Source: an uncultured Burkholderiales bacterium
GTDB lineage: Bacteria; Pseudomonadota; Gammaproteobacteria; Burkholderiales; Burkholderiaceae_C
Length of the DNA stretch: 64,000 nucleotides
Direction: 5' to 3'
Assembly (NCBI GenBank): GCA_903838355.1
Contig: CAILYC010000013.1
Coordinates: 1 to 64,000, forward strand
Shown here: in pieces, positions 24,579-33,383 of the stretch
Numbering within the stretch: position 1 is the first letter of the stretch
Layout of the letters: every line of letters starts with the position of its first letter
Program-made: the position numbers and the translations under genes
The notes under the pieces: generated by a model
Told to the model about the DNA's origin: nothing
Seen by the model: only the letters and a program-made list of their open reading frames with translations
Database searches by the model: none

Positions 24579-24927
24579 CTCGTTGATCCTTGTGTGATGG
24601 TTGCGTCAAAAGTCATCGAATGTTTGAATGCTGATTTTTTACCCTCATTTTTGGTTTTGATGGGGCACTTCAAATTCAACAATAGGCACTGCATTTTGTC
24701 TTTAGAAAAAGCCCCTTTCAAGAGGAAAAACCCGCTCTGGTGTGAAAGCCTCCCACAAAAAAGCCCCCAAAACAAAGCGTGTCTTGGGGCTGGACTCGAG
24801 TCCTCAACCGTATAAACACCAATTTTTAAAGTTCTATTTTGGTGTTGAAATTTCTCCTTGGTTGCCACCACTGAAGCCTAACTTTTGCTTACCTATTGCT
24901 TACCTTTTGCCTACACGAGAGAAATCA
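24579..24927. other. divergent intergenic region with structured leader of the MBL gene
   Basis: 349 bases between two divergent exported-hydrolase genes. A perfect palindrome GGACTCGAGTCC lies at 24792-24803. On the minus strand G-rich stems followed by T-runs appear three times (GGGGGCTTTTTT, GCGGGTTTTT, GGGGCTTTTT). On the plus strand TTGCTTACC is repeated just before the hydrolase start. No gene was recognised. Confidence 0.5.
24755..24791 (-). terminator. terminator-like hairpin in the MBL gene leader
   Basis: On the minus strand AGCCCCAA pairs with TTGGGGGCT (one bulged G) over a loop of about 14 bases and is followed by TTTTTT. No minus-strand gene lies upstream for over 1.5 kb, so it may attenuate the MBL gene or end a small RNA. 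It is also close to chance strength. Confidence 0.35.
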
Positions 24928-26268
24928 ATGTCCAATCCCACCAATTCCAGACGCCAATTCATCACCCACGCCGGCGCCGCCCTGGCAGCAAGCACCGCTG
25001 CTTTAGCACCCGCATTGGGACATGCCGAGGAAACCGTTCAGGGGCCTTTGACCAAACGCTTTGAAGAGCAGCGCTGGGCACTGGACAACACCATCCGCGC
25101 CAATGGCATGGATTGGGACCAACCCCGCTCCCTCTACCTCTCAGCGCCTTGTGGGCCTGCCGCGGCCGGTGACTTCATGATGGTGAGATCGCGAATTCAA
25201 AAATACGCCGATGCCGCGCCGGCCTTTGAAGCCCAAGCGAGGAGACGCGAAGCACAGGCCAAGGCCAGTGAGGCCTTGGATGAAAAAGTCAACGCTCGTG
25301 AAAACTACTTCATTGCGGCCGTCCACTGGGGCGCCGCCCAGTGGCCCATTGACGAGAACAATGAGCAAAATCGTTTTTACAACCAGAGAAAGCGCGAGTG
25401 CTACGCCAAATACGCGGGCTTGGCCGAGCACCGCGTTGAGGAGGTTTGGATCCCCATGCCCGCCTCCGCCGGCGGCAAACCCCTGCCCGCTTGGCTGCAC
25501 CTGCCACCCGACTACAAGGGCGGCAAAGTCCCGGTGGTGATCGCGGTTCCTGGCATGGACAGCTTCAAAGAGGTGAGCACGTTTTTGTATGGCGACAAAT
25601 TCTTGAATCGCGGCATTGCCGTGTTGGCCATCGACGGCCCCGGACAATACGAAGCCCCCCTGTTGGGTATTTATTTCTCCATGCAAGCTTGGAAAGACAC
25701 CGGTACGGCGTGTGTAAATTGGTTGACCCAGCGTTCAGAAATTGATTCGAACTCCATTGGCATTGCGGGGGGAAGTTTTGGCACCTTCTTCTCCACCATT
25801 GCCGCAGCGTTTGAGCCCCGCATCAAGGCCGTTGCGGTGACATCCACTTGCTTTGAGCCGGGCTTTCACTCGATCTTTCAAGAGGCTTCACCGACGTTTA
25901 AAATGCGCTTCATGTTCATGTCGAACTTCACAGATGAAGCCAAGTTCGATGAATTTAGAAAAACCATGACTTGGGAGGGCATCTCGAGCAAAATCAAGCA
26001 ACCCTATTTGTGTTTGGCTGGAGAGTCAGATGAGCTGTCCCCCCTGAAATACACCGAGCAGATGATCGCCTCCTTGCAAGGCCCGAAACGCTTGGTCATT
26101 TACCAAGACTCCAGACACTCGGTGGGCAACGTGCCTGCGGCTTACCTTGGCCCCAACCCAGGCAATATGGTCGCAGAGTGGATGCAATCTCAACTTCACG
26201 GCAAGCCATTGACGAGCGAGCGTTGGTTTGTGACAAGCACTGGCAGTATCAATAAAACCAGTTATTGA
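24928..26268 (+). CDS. Tat-exported alpha/beta hydrolase (DUF1100/FrsA-like)
   Basis: 446 residues from ATG 24928. The N-terminus has a twin-arginine signal (SRRQFI, then an Ala-rich stretch to ALGHAEE), so the folded enzyme is exported by Tat. The catalytic domain is of the prolyl-oligopeptidase/DUF1100 type: 'VIAVPGMDSFKE' at the oxyanion strand, the elbow GGS283FG, an acid in 'AGESDELSP' and a histidine in 'DSRHSVGN'. Related enzymes cut C-C or ester bonds, as in 2,6-dihydroxypseudooxynicotine hydrolase. The longer frame from 24742 has no ribosome site and would bury the Tat signal. Confidence 0.86.
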   Translation: MSNPTNSRRQFITHAGAALAASTAALAPALGHAEETVQGPLTKRFEEQRWALDNTIRANGMDWDQPRSLYLSAPCGPAAAGDFMMVRSRIQKYADAAPAFEAQARRREAQAKASEALDEKVNARENYFIAAVHWGAAQWPIDENNEQNRFYNQRKRECYAKYAGLAEHRVEEVWIPMPASAGGKPLPAWLHLPPDYKGGKVPVVIAVPGMDSFKEVSTFLYGDKFLNRGIAVLAIDGPGQYEAPLLGIYFSMQAWKDTGTACVNWLTQRSEIDSNSIGIAGGSFGTFFSTIAAAFEPRIKAVAVTSTCFEPGFHSIFQEASPTFKMRFMFMSNFTDEAKFDEFRKTMTWEGISSKIKQPYLCLAGESDELSPLKYTEQMIASLQGPKRLVIYQDSRHSVGNVPAAYLGPNPGNMVAEWMQSQLHGKPLTSERWFVTSTGSINKTSY

Positions 26269-26359
26269 CCCAGATCAGCGTTCGCGTCAACGTTGGCTCG
26301 ACAAACCCAAGGTTTGATCACAGGGTTTGATCACAAAGTTTAATCTCAAGGTTAAATCA

Positions 26360-26386
26360 CTGTATTGGACCAAGGGTCCAATACAG
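26360..26386. terminator. perfect 12-bp hairpin between convergent genes
   Basis: CTGTATTGGACC and GGTCCAATACAG enclose AAG in the 150-base gap between the convergent exported-hydrolase and molybdenum-hydroxylase genes. It is symmetrical, so it could stop transcription both ways. It has no T-tract. Just upstream GGTTTGATCACA is repeated twice. Confidence 0.6.
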
Positions 26387-26419
26387 CATCACTTGCCCAA
26401 AAATTCAAGTCCAAAAACC

Positions 26420-28807
26420 TCAGCTTATTTTGGTCTTGGCAGAAGAGTCTTTCAATGCCGCCAACACACGCTTGGGTGTCAAGGGTGCTTGCCTCATGCG
26501 CACCCCAGTGGCATCAAAAAACGCATTGGCCACCGACGCTGGAATCAAGCGGTTGGTGGCTTCGCCTGCCCCCGTGGGTGGCAACTCAGGCCGATTGATC
26601 AGCACCAAGTCGACCGACTCGGGGGTATCGTGAATCGTCAAAATGGGATAAGTCAACCAATCCACACTCTTGACTTGGTGTTCGTCAAAATGCACCTCTT
26701 CGTAGAGTGTTCTGGACAGGGCTTGCACCAAGGCGCCTTCAATGGTGTATTGGATGCCTTTGGGGTTAATAATCAAACCGCAGTCATGGGCCACAGTGAA
26801 TTTGCGCGCCCAAATGCGACCCGTTTGGCGATCAACCTCGATGTGAGCAACAGCCGCCAAAATTGTTCCACCGCGGTGAGCGTATGCCACCCCCTGCCCT
26901 TTTAAAATGCGACCCTTTTGAGGGCCGGCGTAGGCTCTTCGGGTTTGCCAATTCGATTTGTCTCGGAGTTGAGCAAAGAGATCTTGGTCTCTTGCCGATG
27001 GGGCGTAGCGCATTCTAAAAGCAATGGGGTCCAAACCTGTCTCAAACGCCACCTCGTCCATGAATTGCTCGGAGGCAAACTGAATTTGCAAGCCCACTGG
27101 GTCGCGCATGTGGGAGGTCCTCAAGGGAGAGGCCTGCTTGATCAAATCGGGCACCACCTCCCAAGCTTGCAATTTGGCGGGGAATTTGTAGGCGTCACCA
27201 GGAACACCAAAACCCACGCCGTTTCTTGCGGGCAGGCCCATCTCCATCCCCACCAAACTGTCGTTGGGGTCGGCTTCATTGCTCTCAATGCTCACCCTAG
27301 AGAAGCCTTTGGAAACAAATTCGTAACCGATGACGACTCCATTTTCGTCCAGGGCTGCACGTGCTGTGTGAATAGATGCGGGTGCTTTGGGGTCCCAAAG
27401 CGTGCCATCGTGGCGCATGCCTTGGACACGAACAGGGCGTCCTGTCAACTTGGAGAGCATGGCCGCGTCCATCACCGCGTCCCCTGCGTCGTTCCTGCCG
27501 TAGGATCCTGGCCCAATGACCCAGTGACCGGTGACCATTTTTGGATCGATACCCAACAAATTGGCCACACCATCGCGCGCAAAGTGAGGCTTTTGTGAGC
27601 TCGTCCACAAGGTAACGCCCTCAGGCTTCACATCGGCAATGGCACAGGCCGGCCCCATGCTCGCGTGCGACTGGAAAGGCCAATGGTACTCAGCCGAAAT
27701 GATACGCTTGGCCGCCTTGAAGGCCACACTCACATCGCCCACTTTCACCTCTTCTTCGCGCTTGACCACAGCGGCAAGCCGCAAGTGTTCATACAAATTT
27801 TCTTCATTGGCGGGCATGGGGTATTGAGGGGGGGTCCACTTGACCTTCAAGAGTCTCGCGGCCTTGACAGCATCCCATTCTTTTTCGGCCACCACGGCCA
27901 AGAAATTTTGCTGACGAACGACCTTGGCGCCCGGCACCGATTGAATGGAGGATTCATCGACAGAAGCGATGGTGGCACCCGCCATTGGCGTTCTCACCAT
28001 ACGCGCGTGCAAGACCCCGGGTACGCGAATATCGCTGACAAATTCACCGGTGCCATAAATGCGCCAGGCCAAGTCGGTTCTAGGAATGGGTTGACCCACG
28101 ATTTTGTAGTCGACGGGTTTTTTGAGCGTGGCCTTGCCCTTGATCTCCAAGGGATTGCCCAATTTTTTATTCCACTCCACTTTTGAATTGAAGTATTTGC
28201 CGCCAATGAGGTCTTGGTAGCTCACCGTTTTGCCCGTTTGTGACTTGCTTGACACCACACCGTTGTTGACCACCAAATCGGCTGTTGTGGTTCCGAGTTG
28301 GAGGGCCGCCATCTCGACCAAAAGTCGACGCGCCTCGGCCGCAGCTTGCACCAAAGGTTTGGAGCCGGCTTGAATTCCAAGGGCACTCGAAGCACCCCCT
28401 TGATTCACTGTTTTGTCGGTGCTGCCCAAGACGATGTTCACTCGCTCATAGGCCACGTCCAACTCTTCGGCCACCATTTGTGCCAAAGCGACCACCAGCC
28501 CTTGGCCGAGATCGACTTTTCCAAAGAACGCCGTCACGCCACCATCGGGTGCAATGGCCACCCAAGAGTCAAGCTCATCGGGATTCATGGCCGGTTTCAC
28601 ACCACTGGCTTGGGCTCGAGCGTCAACGCTGGCAGACAGTGCGGAGAGTCCTAAAAATCCGCTGGCGCTGGCACTCACCACCAAGGCACCAGAAGACATC
28701 ATCCACTGACGTCTAGACAATCCACTGGCGGACACTTGCGTTGAGGGATCCCCCAAAGCCTTTTGATGTAACACCTCTGCTGTTGTATTCAATGTAGTTT
28801 CTTTCAT
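26420..28807 (-). CDS. exported xanthine dehydrogenase-family molybdenum-binding subunit (IorB-like) (1)
   Basis: 795 residues. A Tat signal (LSRRQWMMSSGALVV...) sends the folded protein to the periplasm. The catalytic domains match the isoquinoline 1-oxidoreductase/aldehyde oxidase branch: 'GKVDLGQGLVVALAQMVAEELDV', 'GSYGRNDAGDAVMDAAMLS', 'SMGPACAIADV', and the C-terminal 'PTGAGEATNRLIPASVANA', which holds the conserved catalytic glutamate. It should bind Mo-cytosine dinucleotide and hydroxylate an N-heterocycle or aldehyde. ATG 28807 overlaps the stop of the [2Fe-2S] gene (ATGA), and AAAGGAG precedes it. The earlier start would run into that gene. Confidence 0.92.
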   Translation of the reverse strand: MKETTLNTTAEVLHQKALGDPSTQVSASGLSRRQWMMSSGALVVSASASGFLGLSALSASVDARAQASGVKPAMNPDELDSWVAIAPDGGVTAFFGKVDLGQGLVVALAQMVAEELDVAYERVNIVLGSTDKTVNQGGASSALGIQAGSKPLVQAAAEARRLLVEMAALQLGTTTADLVVNNGVVSSKSQTGKTVSYQDLIGGKYFNSKVEWNKKLGNPLEIKGKATLKKPVDYKIVGQPIPRTDLAWRIYGTGEFVSDIRVPGVLHARMVRTPMAGATIASVDESSIQSVPGAKVVRQQNFLAVVAEKEWDAVKAARLLKVKWTPPQYPMPANEENLYEHLRLAAVVKREEEVKVGDVSVAFKAAKRIISAEYHWPFQSHASMGPACAIADVKPEGVTLWTSSQKPHFARDGVANLLGIDPKMVTGHWVIGPGSYGRNDAGDAVMDAAMLSKLTGRPVRVQGMRHDGTLWDPKAPASIHTARAALDENGVVIGYEFVSKGFSRVSIESNEADPNDSLVGMEMGLPARNGVGFGVPGDAYKFPAKLQAWEVVPDLIKQASPLRTSHMRDPVGLQIQFASEQFMDEVAFETGLDPIAFRMRYAPSARDQDLFAQLRDKSNWQTRRAYAGPQKGRILKGQGVAYAHRGGTILAAVAHIEVDRQTGRIWARKFTVAHDCGLIINPKGIQYTIEGALVQALSRTLYEEVHFDEHQVKSVDWLTYPILTIHDTPESVDLVLINRPELPPTGAGEATNRLIPASVANAFFDATGVRMRQAPLTPKRVLAALKDSSAKTKIS

Positions 28808-29286
28808 GCCATCACTCCTTTGGCCAACATGGCGGTTTGCGCTTTCTTGACGGCACGCAAGATGGCCAAGTGGGAGCCACAACGGCACTTCAAGTCCTTG
28901 AGTCCATCTTTGATTTGCGACTCACTGGCATGGGGATTTTTTTGTAGCAAAGCGGCTGCGGTCATCAGCCACGCATTCACACAGTAGCCGCATTGGGTGA
29001 CTTGCTCCTCAACAAAAGCGGCTTGCAAGGGATGGGGATGCTCGGGGCTGCCCAGTCCTGTCAAGGTGGTGATGGATTGGTTGGCAACGGCCGAGATGGG
29101 CAACACGCAAGAGCGGGTGGCCACACCATTGACGTGCACGGTGCAAGCACCACACTGGGCCAAGCCGCAACCAAATTTGGGGTTGTTCATGCCTAGCTCA
29201 TCGCGCAAGGCGTAGAGCAGCGGCATTTGGGGGTCGCCATCAATTTTGACGCTTTGACCATCGACTTTGAAGGATGTGGTGGACAT
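28804..29286 (-). CDS. [2Fe-2S] subunit of exported molybdenum hydroxylase (IorA-like) (1)
   Basis: 160 residues. The plant-type ferredoxin cluster motif is '[17 protein letters not shown]', followed by R-S-C. The second, C-terminal cluster motif is QCGYC with K-C-R-C-G. Together they make the small subunit that carries electrons from the molybdenum centre. It has no own signal and probably travels with the Tat-bearing large subunit, to which it is translationally coupled. No FAD subunit or cytochrome gene is adjacent, so the electron acceptor is open. Confidence 0.94.
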   Translation of the reverse strand: MSTTSFKVDGQSVKIDGDPQMPLLYALRDELGMNNPKFGCGLAQCGACTVHVNGVATRSCVLPISAVANQSITTLTGLGSPEHPHPLQAAFVEEQVTQCGYCVNAWLMTAAALLQKNPHASESQIKDGLKDLKCRCGSHLAILRAVKKAQTAMLAKGVMA

Positions 29287-29519
29287 GTCTTGGACTGAGC
29301 CTTTATCATCGGTTTGTATTGGAAAGGCAAGCGCTCACACTGGGACGAGCGACTGCCACTGAGTCGTGAATTTTAAACTCAGGCACTGGACCCACGCATG
29401 GTAATAACCACTAAAGCTTGAAATGGTTGGGAACGGCATTAAACTCAGTCCTGAGGACAATAAAAACCTCCTCAGACCTCAGCACCTTAGGCCTCCTTCA
29501 TTCAACTTGCGCCCCAACC

Positions 29520-30134
29520 ATGACACACAAGCTCATTCGAACCGTACTTCGCTTGACTTTGGTGCCCATGCTCATGGTGCTGCTGCCCGCACTCGCCTTG
29601 CTGGCCTGGTATTGCTGGTTGCACTGGAGCGGCAACTACCACGCGGTCATGGACTCACAGCTCTACCGCTCAGGTCAGCTAGAGGCCGCTGACTTGCAAG
29701 AGCACATCAGCAAAGACCATTTGAGGAGCATCCTCAACTTGAGAGGGCCCAACCCCAACGAGTCTTGGTACCAGGGTGAAATGGCCGTGGCACTTCAAAA
29801 CGGTGTTGAACACCACGACATCACTTTGTCAGCCGGCACCTTGGTGCCTCTTGAACAATCTGAGCGCATCTTGGCGTTGATTCAAAATGCACCCAAACCC
29901 CTCTTGGTGCATTGCAGCGACGGAGCAGACCGCACCGGTTTCGTCGTGGCACTTTATTTGGCAAGCCAAGGCCAAAGCGCTCAAACAGCAAGCCAGCAAC
30001 TCTCCCTGCGCTTTGGTCATTTCCCCTACGCCCATTGGGCCTTTAGCAAAACCATGGACGACAGTTTGGCGCTTTTTTTAGAGAACAAAAATATTCAAAG
30101 CACCCCTGTTACACACCCCATCTCAAAACCTTGA
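29520..30134 (+). CDS. membrane-anchored tyrosine/dual-specificity phosphatase-like protein
   Basis: 204 residues. One N-terminal membrane segment ('LVPMLMVLLPALALLAWYCW') is followed by a domain with the P-loop phosphatase signature H-C132-S-D-G-A-D-R138-T-G, the full C-x5-R motif. 'SQLYRSGQLEAADL' and 'IRSILNLRGPNPNESW'-like elements (here 'LRSILNLRG') place it with the bacterial DSP/PTP group of inositol and protein phosphatases. The domain probably faces the periplasm. The start at 29520 was chosen over 29418 because the longer N-terminus is not conserved-looking. A probable Pho box and alkaline phosphatase lie downstream. Confidence 0.82.
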   Translation: MTHKLIRTVLRLTLVPMLMVLLPALALLAWYCWLHWSGNYHAVMDSQLYRSGQLEAADLQEHISKDHLRSILNLRGPNPNESWYQGEMAVALQNGVEHHDITLSAGTLVPLEQSERILALIQNAPKPLLVHCSDGADRTGFVVALYLASQGQSAQTASQQLSLRFGHFPYAHWAFSKTMDDSLALFLENKNIQSTPVTHPISKP

Positions 30135-30288
30135 CCGCATTGCGCATTTCCGGAAACTTCATTAAAAGCTTGTAAAAATTGCCAAATACCCCCATTCAAC
30201 ACTAAATTCCGACCAAATCCTCACCAAATCCTCATCAAATACCACTGCGAAAGATACCCACCTCGACAAAGACAAGATAGCCACGAAA

Positions 30289-30306
30289 TTGTCATGTAAT
30301 TTTCAC
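30289..30306 (+). promoter_or_regulatory. candidate Pho box upstream of the alkaline phosphatase genes
   Basis: TTGTCAT-GTAA-TTTTCAC has the Pho-box layout of two 7-base direct repeats with a 4-base A/T-rich spacer (consensus CTGTCAT-N4-CTGTCAC). The first half matches at six of seven positions, the second at five. It lies about 115 bases before the start of the small exported gene that precedes the alkaline phosphatase. Confidence 0.5.
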
Positions 30307-30419
30307 ATTCATCACCCATGATGTGAGCATACGGCGCCAGCATTCCTGCCTTACAGAATCCGCCCCATGGACCGAATTGAGGTCATTGTCGTCAAACACG
30401 GCCCCCTTGCCGCCCGCCC

Positions 30420-30992
30420 ATGAAAACTACAATTTTGCAAAACGTCACCGCCCCTTTGCTGGCCAAGACCCTGTCTTGGTGCTTATTGCTGTGCTTTAAT
30501 GCCGACAATGCCTTGGCCCAAGACATCAAGAGCACTCACGAAGTCCCCGGCATTGAGTTCCAACCCATCCAGGCCACAGACCTTGCTTTTCAAGACTTGT
30601 TCAAGTCTCCCATCGGCCCCAAGGGGATGGAGTTCAGCGCCAAAGCCCTGGCGCTGTCAGGTCAACGCGTGGCCTTGAGAGGCTACATGGTCAAAACTGA
30701 TCTCGCTCAAAAAGGCCGCTTTCTGTTGGCACCCCAGTCCCTCGAGGTCAATGAAGACGATGATGGCCCGGCCAATGATTTGCCCGTCAACACAGTCCTC
30801 GTCAAACTCGACCCTTCGCAAGAAAATCTCATCATGGTCCACCAAGATGGCCTCCTGCGATTAGAGGGCAAGCTTGAGATCGGTCGCCAAGAAAATAGCC
30901 GAGGGGAGGTCTCCTGGATCCGACTCCTCTCGACCCCCTTGCTTGTGAATGTTTCTGGCACCAACACCCAGGCTCAGGGCAAAGACATTTGA
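30420..30992 (+). CDS. exported protein of unknown function, DUF3299-like
   Basis: 190 residues. A signal peptide (MKTTILQNVTAPLLAKTLSW..., cleavage near NALAQ) is followed by a small domain. 'ALSGQRVALRGYMVKTD' and 'FLLAPQSLEV' resemble the OB-like DUF3299 pattern, but without its cysteine/histidine ligands, so the assignment is weak. It lies 55 bases upstream of the alkaline phosphatase gene and behind the candidate Pho box, so a role in phosphate scavenging is plausible. The function is not known. Confidence 0.6.
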   Translation: MKTTILQNVTAPLLAKTLSWCLLLCFNADNALAQDIKSTHEVPGIEFQPIQATDLAFQDLFKSPIGPKGMEFSAKALALSGQRVALRGYMVKTDLAQKGRFLLAPQSLEVNEDDDGPANDLPVNTVLVKLDPSQENLIMVHQDGLLRLEGKLEIGRQENSRGEVSWIRLLSTPLLVNVSGTNTQAQGKDI

Positions 30993-31047
30993 TACCGTTT
31001 TGGTTTTTTTATTAAATTTCACCCCTTCGTTTTTCCTCATCACTTTT

Positions 31048-33099
31048 ATGAATCCAACCATGACACCCACACAACCGCGCTACCGAGCTCAACGCTCCAT
31101 CACACCGCTCTTGACAGTTGCATTCTTGGCGAGTGGCTTCATTTCCAGCGTTTGGGCCGCGCCCACCGTTACGCGCTTGACCCCACCGAGCGAACTGTTC
31201 ACCAGTGGACAAGCCGCTCCCCTCATTGCTCGCTTTTTACCAGGGCAACGCTTTGATTTGCAAGCCACCATTGCAGCCGACGATGCCAGCAAAAGCATCA
31301 CTACGGTGCAATTCATGGTTGATCAAAAACCGGTCAAACTCCAAGTCAGCCTCAAAGATTGCAGCTCAGGCTGCTTGCCCAAGATAGCAAAAAATTCGAC
31401 CATCGCCTCGGCCCGTGCCTACAGTATCATGACACCGGGTGTGCACACCCTGAGTGTCAAAGCCGAACAAAGCGACGGACAAAGCGTGCTCGCACAAGGC
31501 AATTTTGAAATCATCCCCCTGAGCGTTGGCGGCCATAAGGTCAAGAACATCATCATCATGCTGGGCGACGGCATGGGTGCAGCACAAAGAACGGCCGCGC
31601 GCATTGTGGGCGGTGGCTATGCCCAGGGTAAAGTCATCACCCCTTTGGCCATGGACACCTTCCCAGTGACGGGCATGGTGAAGACCTCTTCCTTGAATTC
31701 GATCGTCACCGACTCTGCACCGGGGATGTCATCTTACGTCTCGGGCAACAAAAACAACAACAACGAAGAGGGTGTTTTTCCTGACGACACCTTGGACGCT
31801 TTTGACAACCCGCGCATTGAATATTTGAGCGAATATTTGCACCGCACCCAAGGCAAAGCGCTGGGTGTGGTCACCACCGCAGACGTCTTTGATGCGACTC
31901 CGGCGGCCAATGCGGTGCACACCAGCAACCGTGGCGCTGGAACGGGTATTGTTGACCAATTCTTGGACGACCGCGATCTGTCGGGGCTCACCGTTCTCAT
32001 GGGTGGTGGACGCAAATGGTTTTTACCCTCTAGCACGCCTGGTTCTGCACGAAGCGACAAAAGCGACTATGCGTTTTCAAGCACAGACGCTCATACCGCG
32101 CTCATTGCCAAGGCATGGGGTGCGAAGTCCGGCAAACTCGACACGGGACGCGACCTCATTGCAGACTTTCAATCGGCAGGGTTTACCTATGCGCCCACGC
32201 GCAGTGCACTCCAAAGCATGGACGCCGCCCACACCGAGCGTCTTTTGGGACTTTTTGCGTTTTCCAATATGAACGTTGCCTTGGACAAGATCGATGGACG
32301 CCGCGGTCAAGCCTCATCTTTAGGCACAAGGGTTGTGGATGATTTTGGCTTGCCCGATCAACCCATGCTCGACGAAATGACAGACAAAGCCTTGGCGGTA
32401 CTCTCCTCCAAGAAAAATGGCTTTGTTTTAATGGTCGAGGGCGCCTCCATTGACAAGCAAGCTCATAACATGGACACCGAGCGTTGGATTTTGGACACCA
32501 TGGAGTTTGACAAAGCCATTGCACGCGCACAAGACTATGCCAAAAAACACAAAGATACTTTGGTGATTGTGACAGCAGACCACGAGTGCGCTGGAACTGC
32601 CCTGATTGGGGCATCTATGGTCAGCGACGCTCAATTGATAGAACTGGGCAAAGCGGGCGGCGCTGCCAATTTGCGAGACAAGGTGGTTGGGATTTACGCA
32701 GAGGCTGGCTTCCCAAAGTACACCTTGGCCTCAGATGGATACCCCCAAGCGACCAACATCGATCGCCGCTTGTTGGTGGGATATGGCGCCAATCCAGACC
32801 GCAATGAAGACTGGAGAACCAATGATCGTCCAATCCAAGACTCTCAACAACCCTTCATCAAACAAGCACCATTGAATGCTTACCCTGCCAATGCAACCGA
32901 TCGCGATGTTGACGGTAAATTTTTGATCACCGGGCAAGTCCCTGGAAGCGACGCGGTGCACACGGCCACTGATATTCCGCTATCGGCCTTTGGACTTGGG
33001 GCATGGAGCTTTACAGGCGTCATGGACAACACCGATGTGTTCTTTAAAATTGCTCAGTCCGCCGTCGGTGGTGTTGTTTTGCCCACGGGCTTCAAGTAA
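31048..33099 (+). CDS. phoA: alkaline phosphatase
   Basis: 683 residues, longer than E. coli PhoA, with N- and C-terminal additions. The signal peptide ends near SSVWA. Catalytic elements of the alkaline phosphatase superfamily are clear: 'MLGDGMG' with a metal aspartate, 'VTDSAPGMSSYVSG' with the nucleophile serine, 'MVEGASIDKQAHNMD' and 'VTADHEC'. An N-terminal Ig-like part of about 130 residues precedes the catalytic domain. It releases phosphate from organic esters in the periplasm. The frame open from 30949 overlaps the previous gene; ATG 31048 or 31060 leads directly into the signal. A long hairpin follows the stop codon. Confidence 0.9.
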   Translation: MNPTMTPTQPRYRAQRSITPLLTVAFLASGFISSVWAAPTVTRLTPPSELFTSGQAAPLIARFLPGQRFDLQATIAADDASKSITTVQFMVDQKPVKLQVSLKDCSSGCLPKIAKNSTIASARAYSIMTPGVHTLSVKAEQSDGQSVLAQGNFEIIPLSVGGHKVKNIIIMLGDGMGAAQRTAARIVGGGYAQGKVITPLAMDTFPVTGMVKTSSLNSIVTDSAPGMSSYVSGNKNNNNEEGVFPDDTLDAFDNPRIEYLSEYLHRTQGKALGVVTTADVFDATPAANAVHTSNRGAGTGIVDQFLDDRDLSGLTVLMGGGRKWFLPSSTPGSARSDKSDYAFSSTDAHTALIAKAWGAKSGKLDTGRDLIADFQSAGFTYAPTRSALQSMDAAHTERLLGLFAFSNMNVALDKIDGRRGQASSLGTRVVDDFGLPDQPMLDEMTDKALAVLSSKKNGFVLMVEGASIDKQAHNMDTERWILDTMEFDKAIARAQDYAKKHKDTLVIVTADHECAGTALIGASMVSDAQLIELGKAGGAANLRDKVVGIYAEAGFPKYTLASDGYPQATNIDRRLLVGYGANPDRNEDWRTNDRPIQDSQQPFIKQAPLNAYPANATDRDVDGKFLITGQVPGSDAVHTATDIPLSAFGLGAWSFTGVMDNTDVFFKIAQSAVGGVVLPTGFK

Positions 33100-33110
33100 T
33101 ATCACAGCGA

Positions 33111-33143
33111 GTCCGAAAGCTTGGATAAAATAAGCTTTCGGAC
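33111..33143 (+). terminator. perfect 12-bp hairpin after phoA
   Basis: GTCCGAAAGCTT (33111-33122) and AAGCTTTCGGAC (33132-33143) enclose nine bases, starting 12 bases after the phoA stop. No T-tract follows. It marks the border between G/C-rich and A/T-rich DNA. Confidence 0.6.
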
Positions 33144-33213
33144 AGTAAACTCAAAACGGAATGGGTTAACCTAAAACTTTCTCATACGGACGGACTTCAA
33201 TTGAAAACCTTGA

Positions 33214-33372
33214 TGTTCTGGCGGCAACTGCATAGTCAAAGATTTCATCAATGTCATTGAAGCAAACGGCGACTTGTCGCCCATGGCTGAACAAGTCACA
33301 CCCCCAATTGACTGCCCCAACTGCATCGAGTCACGTGGTGAAAGTTGGGTTCAATTGCACGAAAAATATTGA
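33214..33372 (+). pseudogene. possible gene remnant (C-terminal-like reading frame)
   Basis: A frame without a start codon reads C-S-G-G-N-C-I-V-K-D-F-I-N-V-I-E-A-N-G, later C-P-N-C, and ends at TGA 33372. Composition and the paired cysteines look protein-like, but I recognise no family. It may be the tail of a gene cut off at the compositional border. Confidence 0.2.
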
Positions 33373-33383
33373 ACTCAATGATC

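Noticed and set aside
24575-24871. 98-codon minus-strand frame upstream of the MBL gene
   Set aside because: It covers the terminator-like stems and has no family. Its end overlaps the MBL start without a coding pattern.
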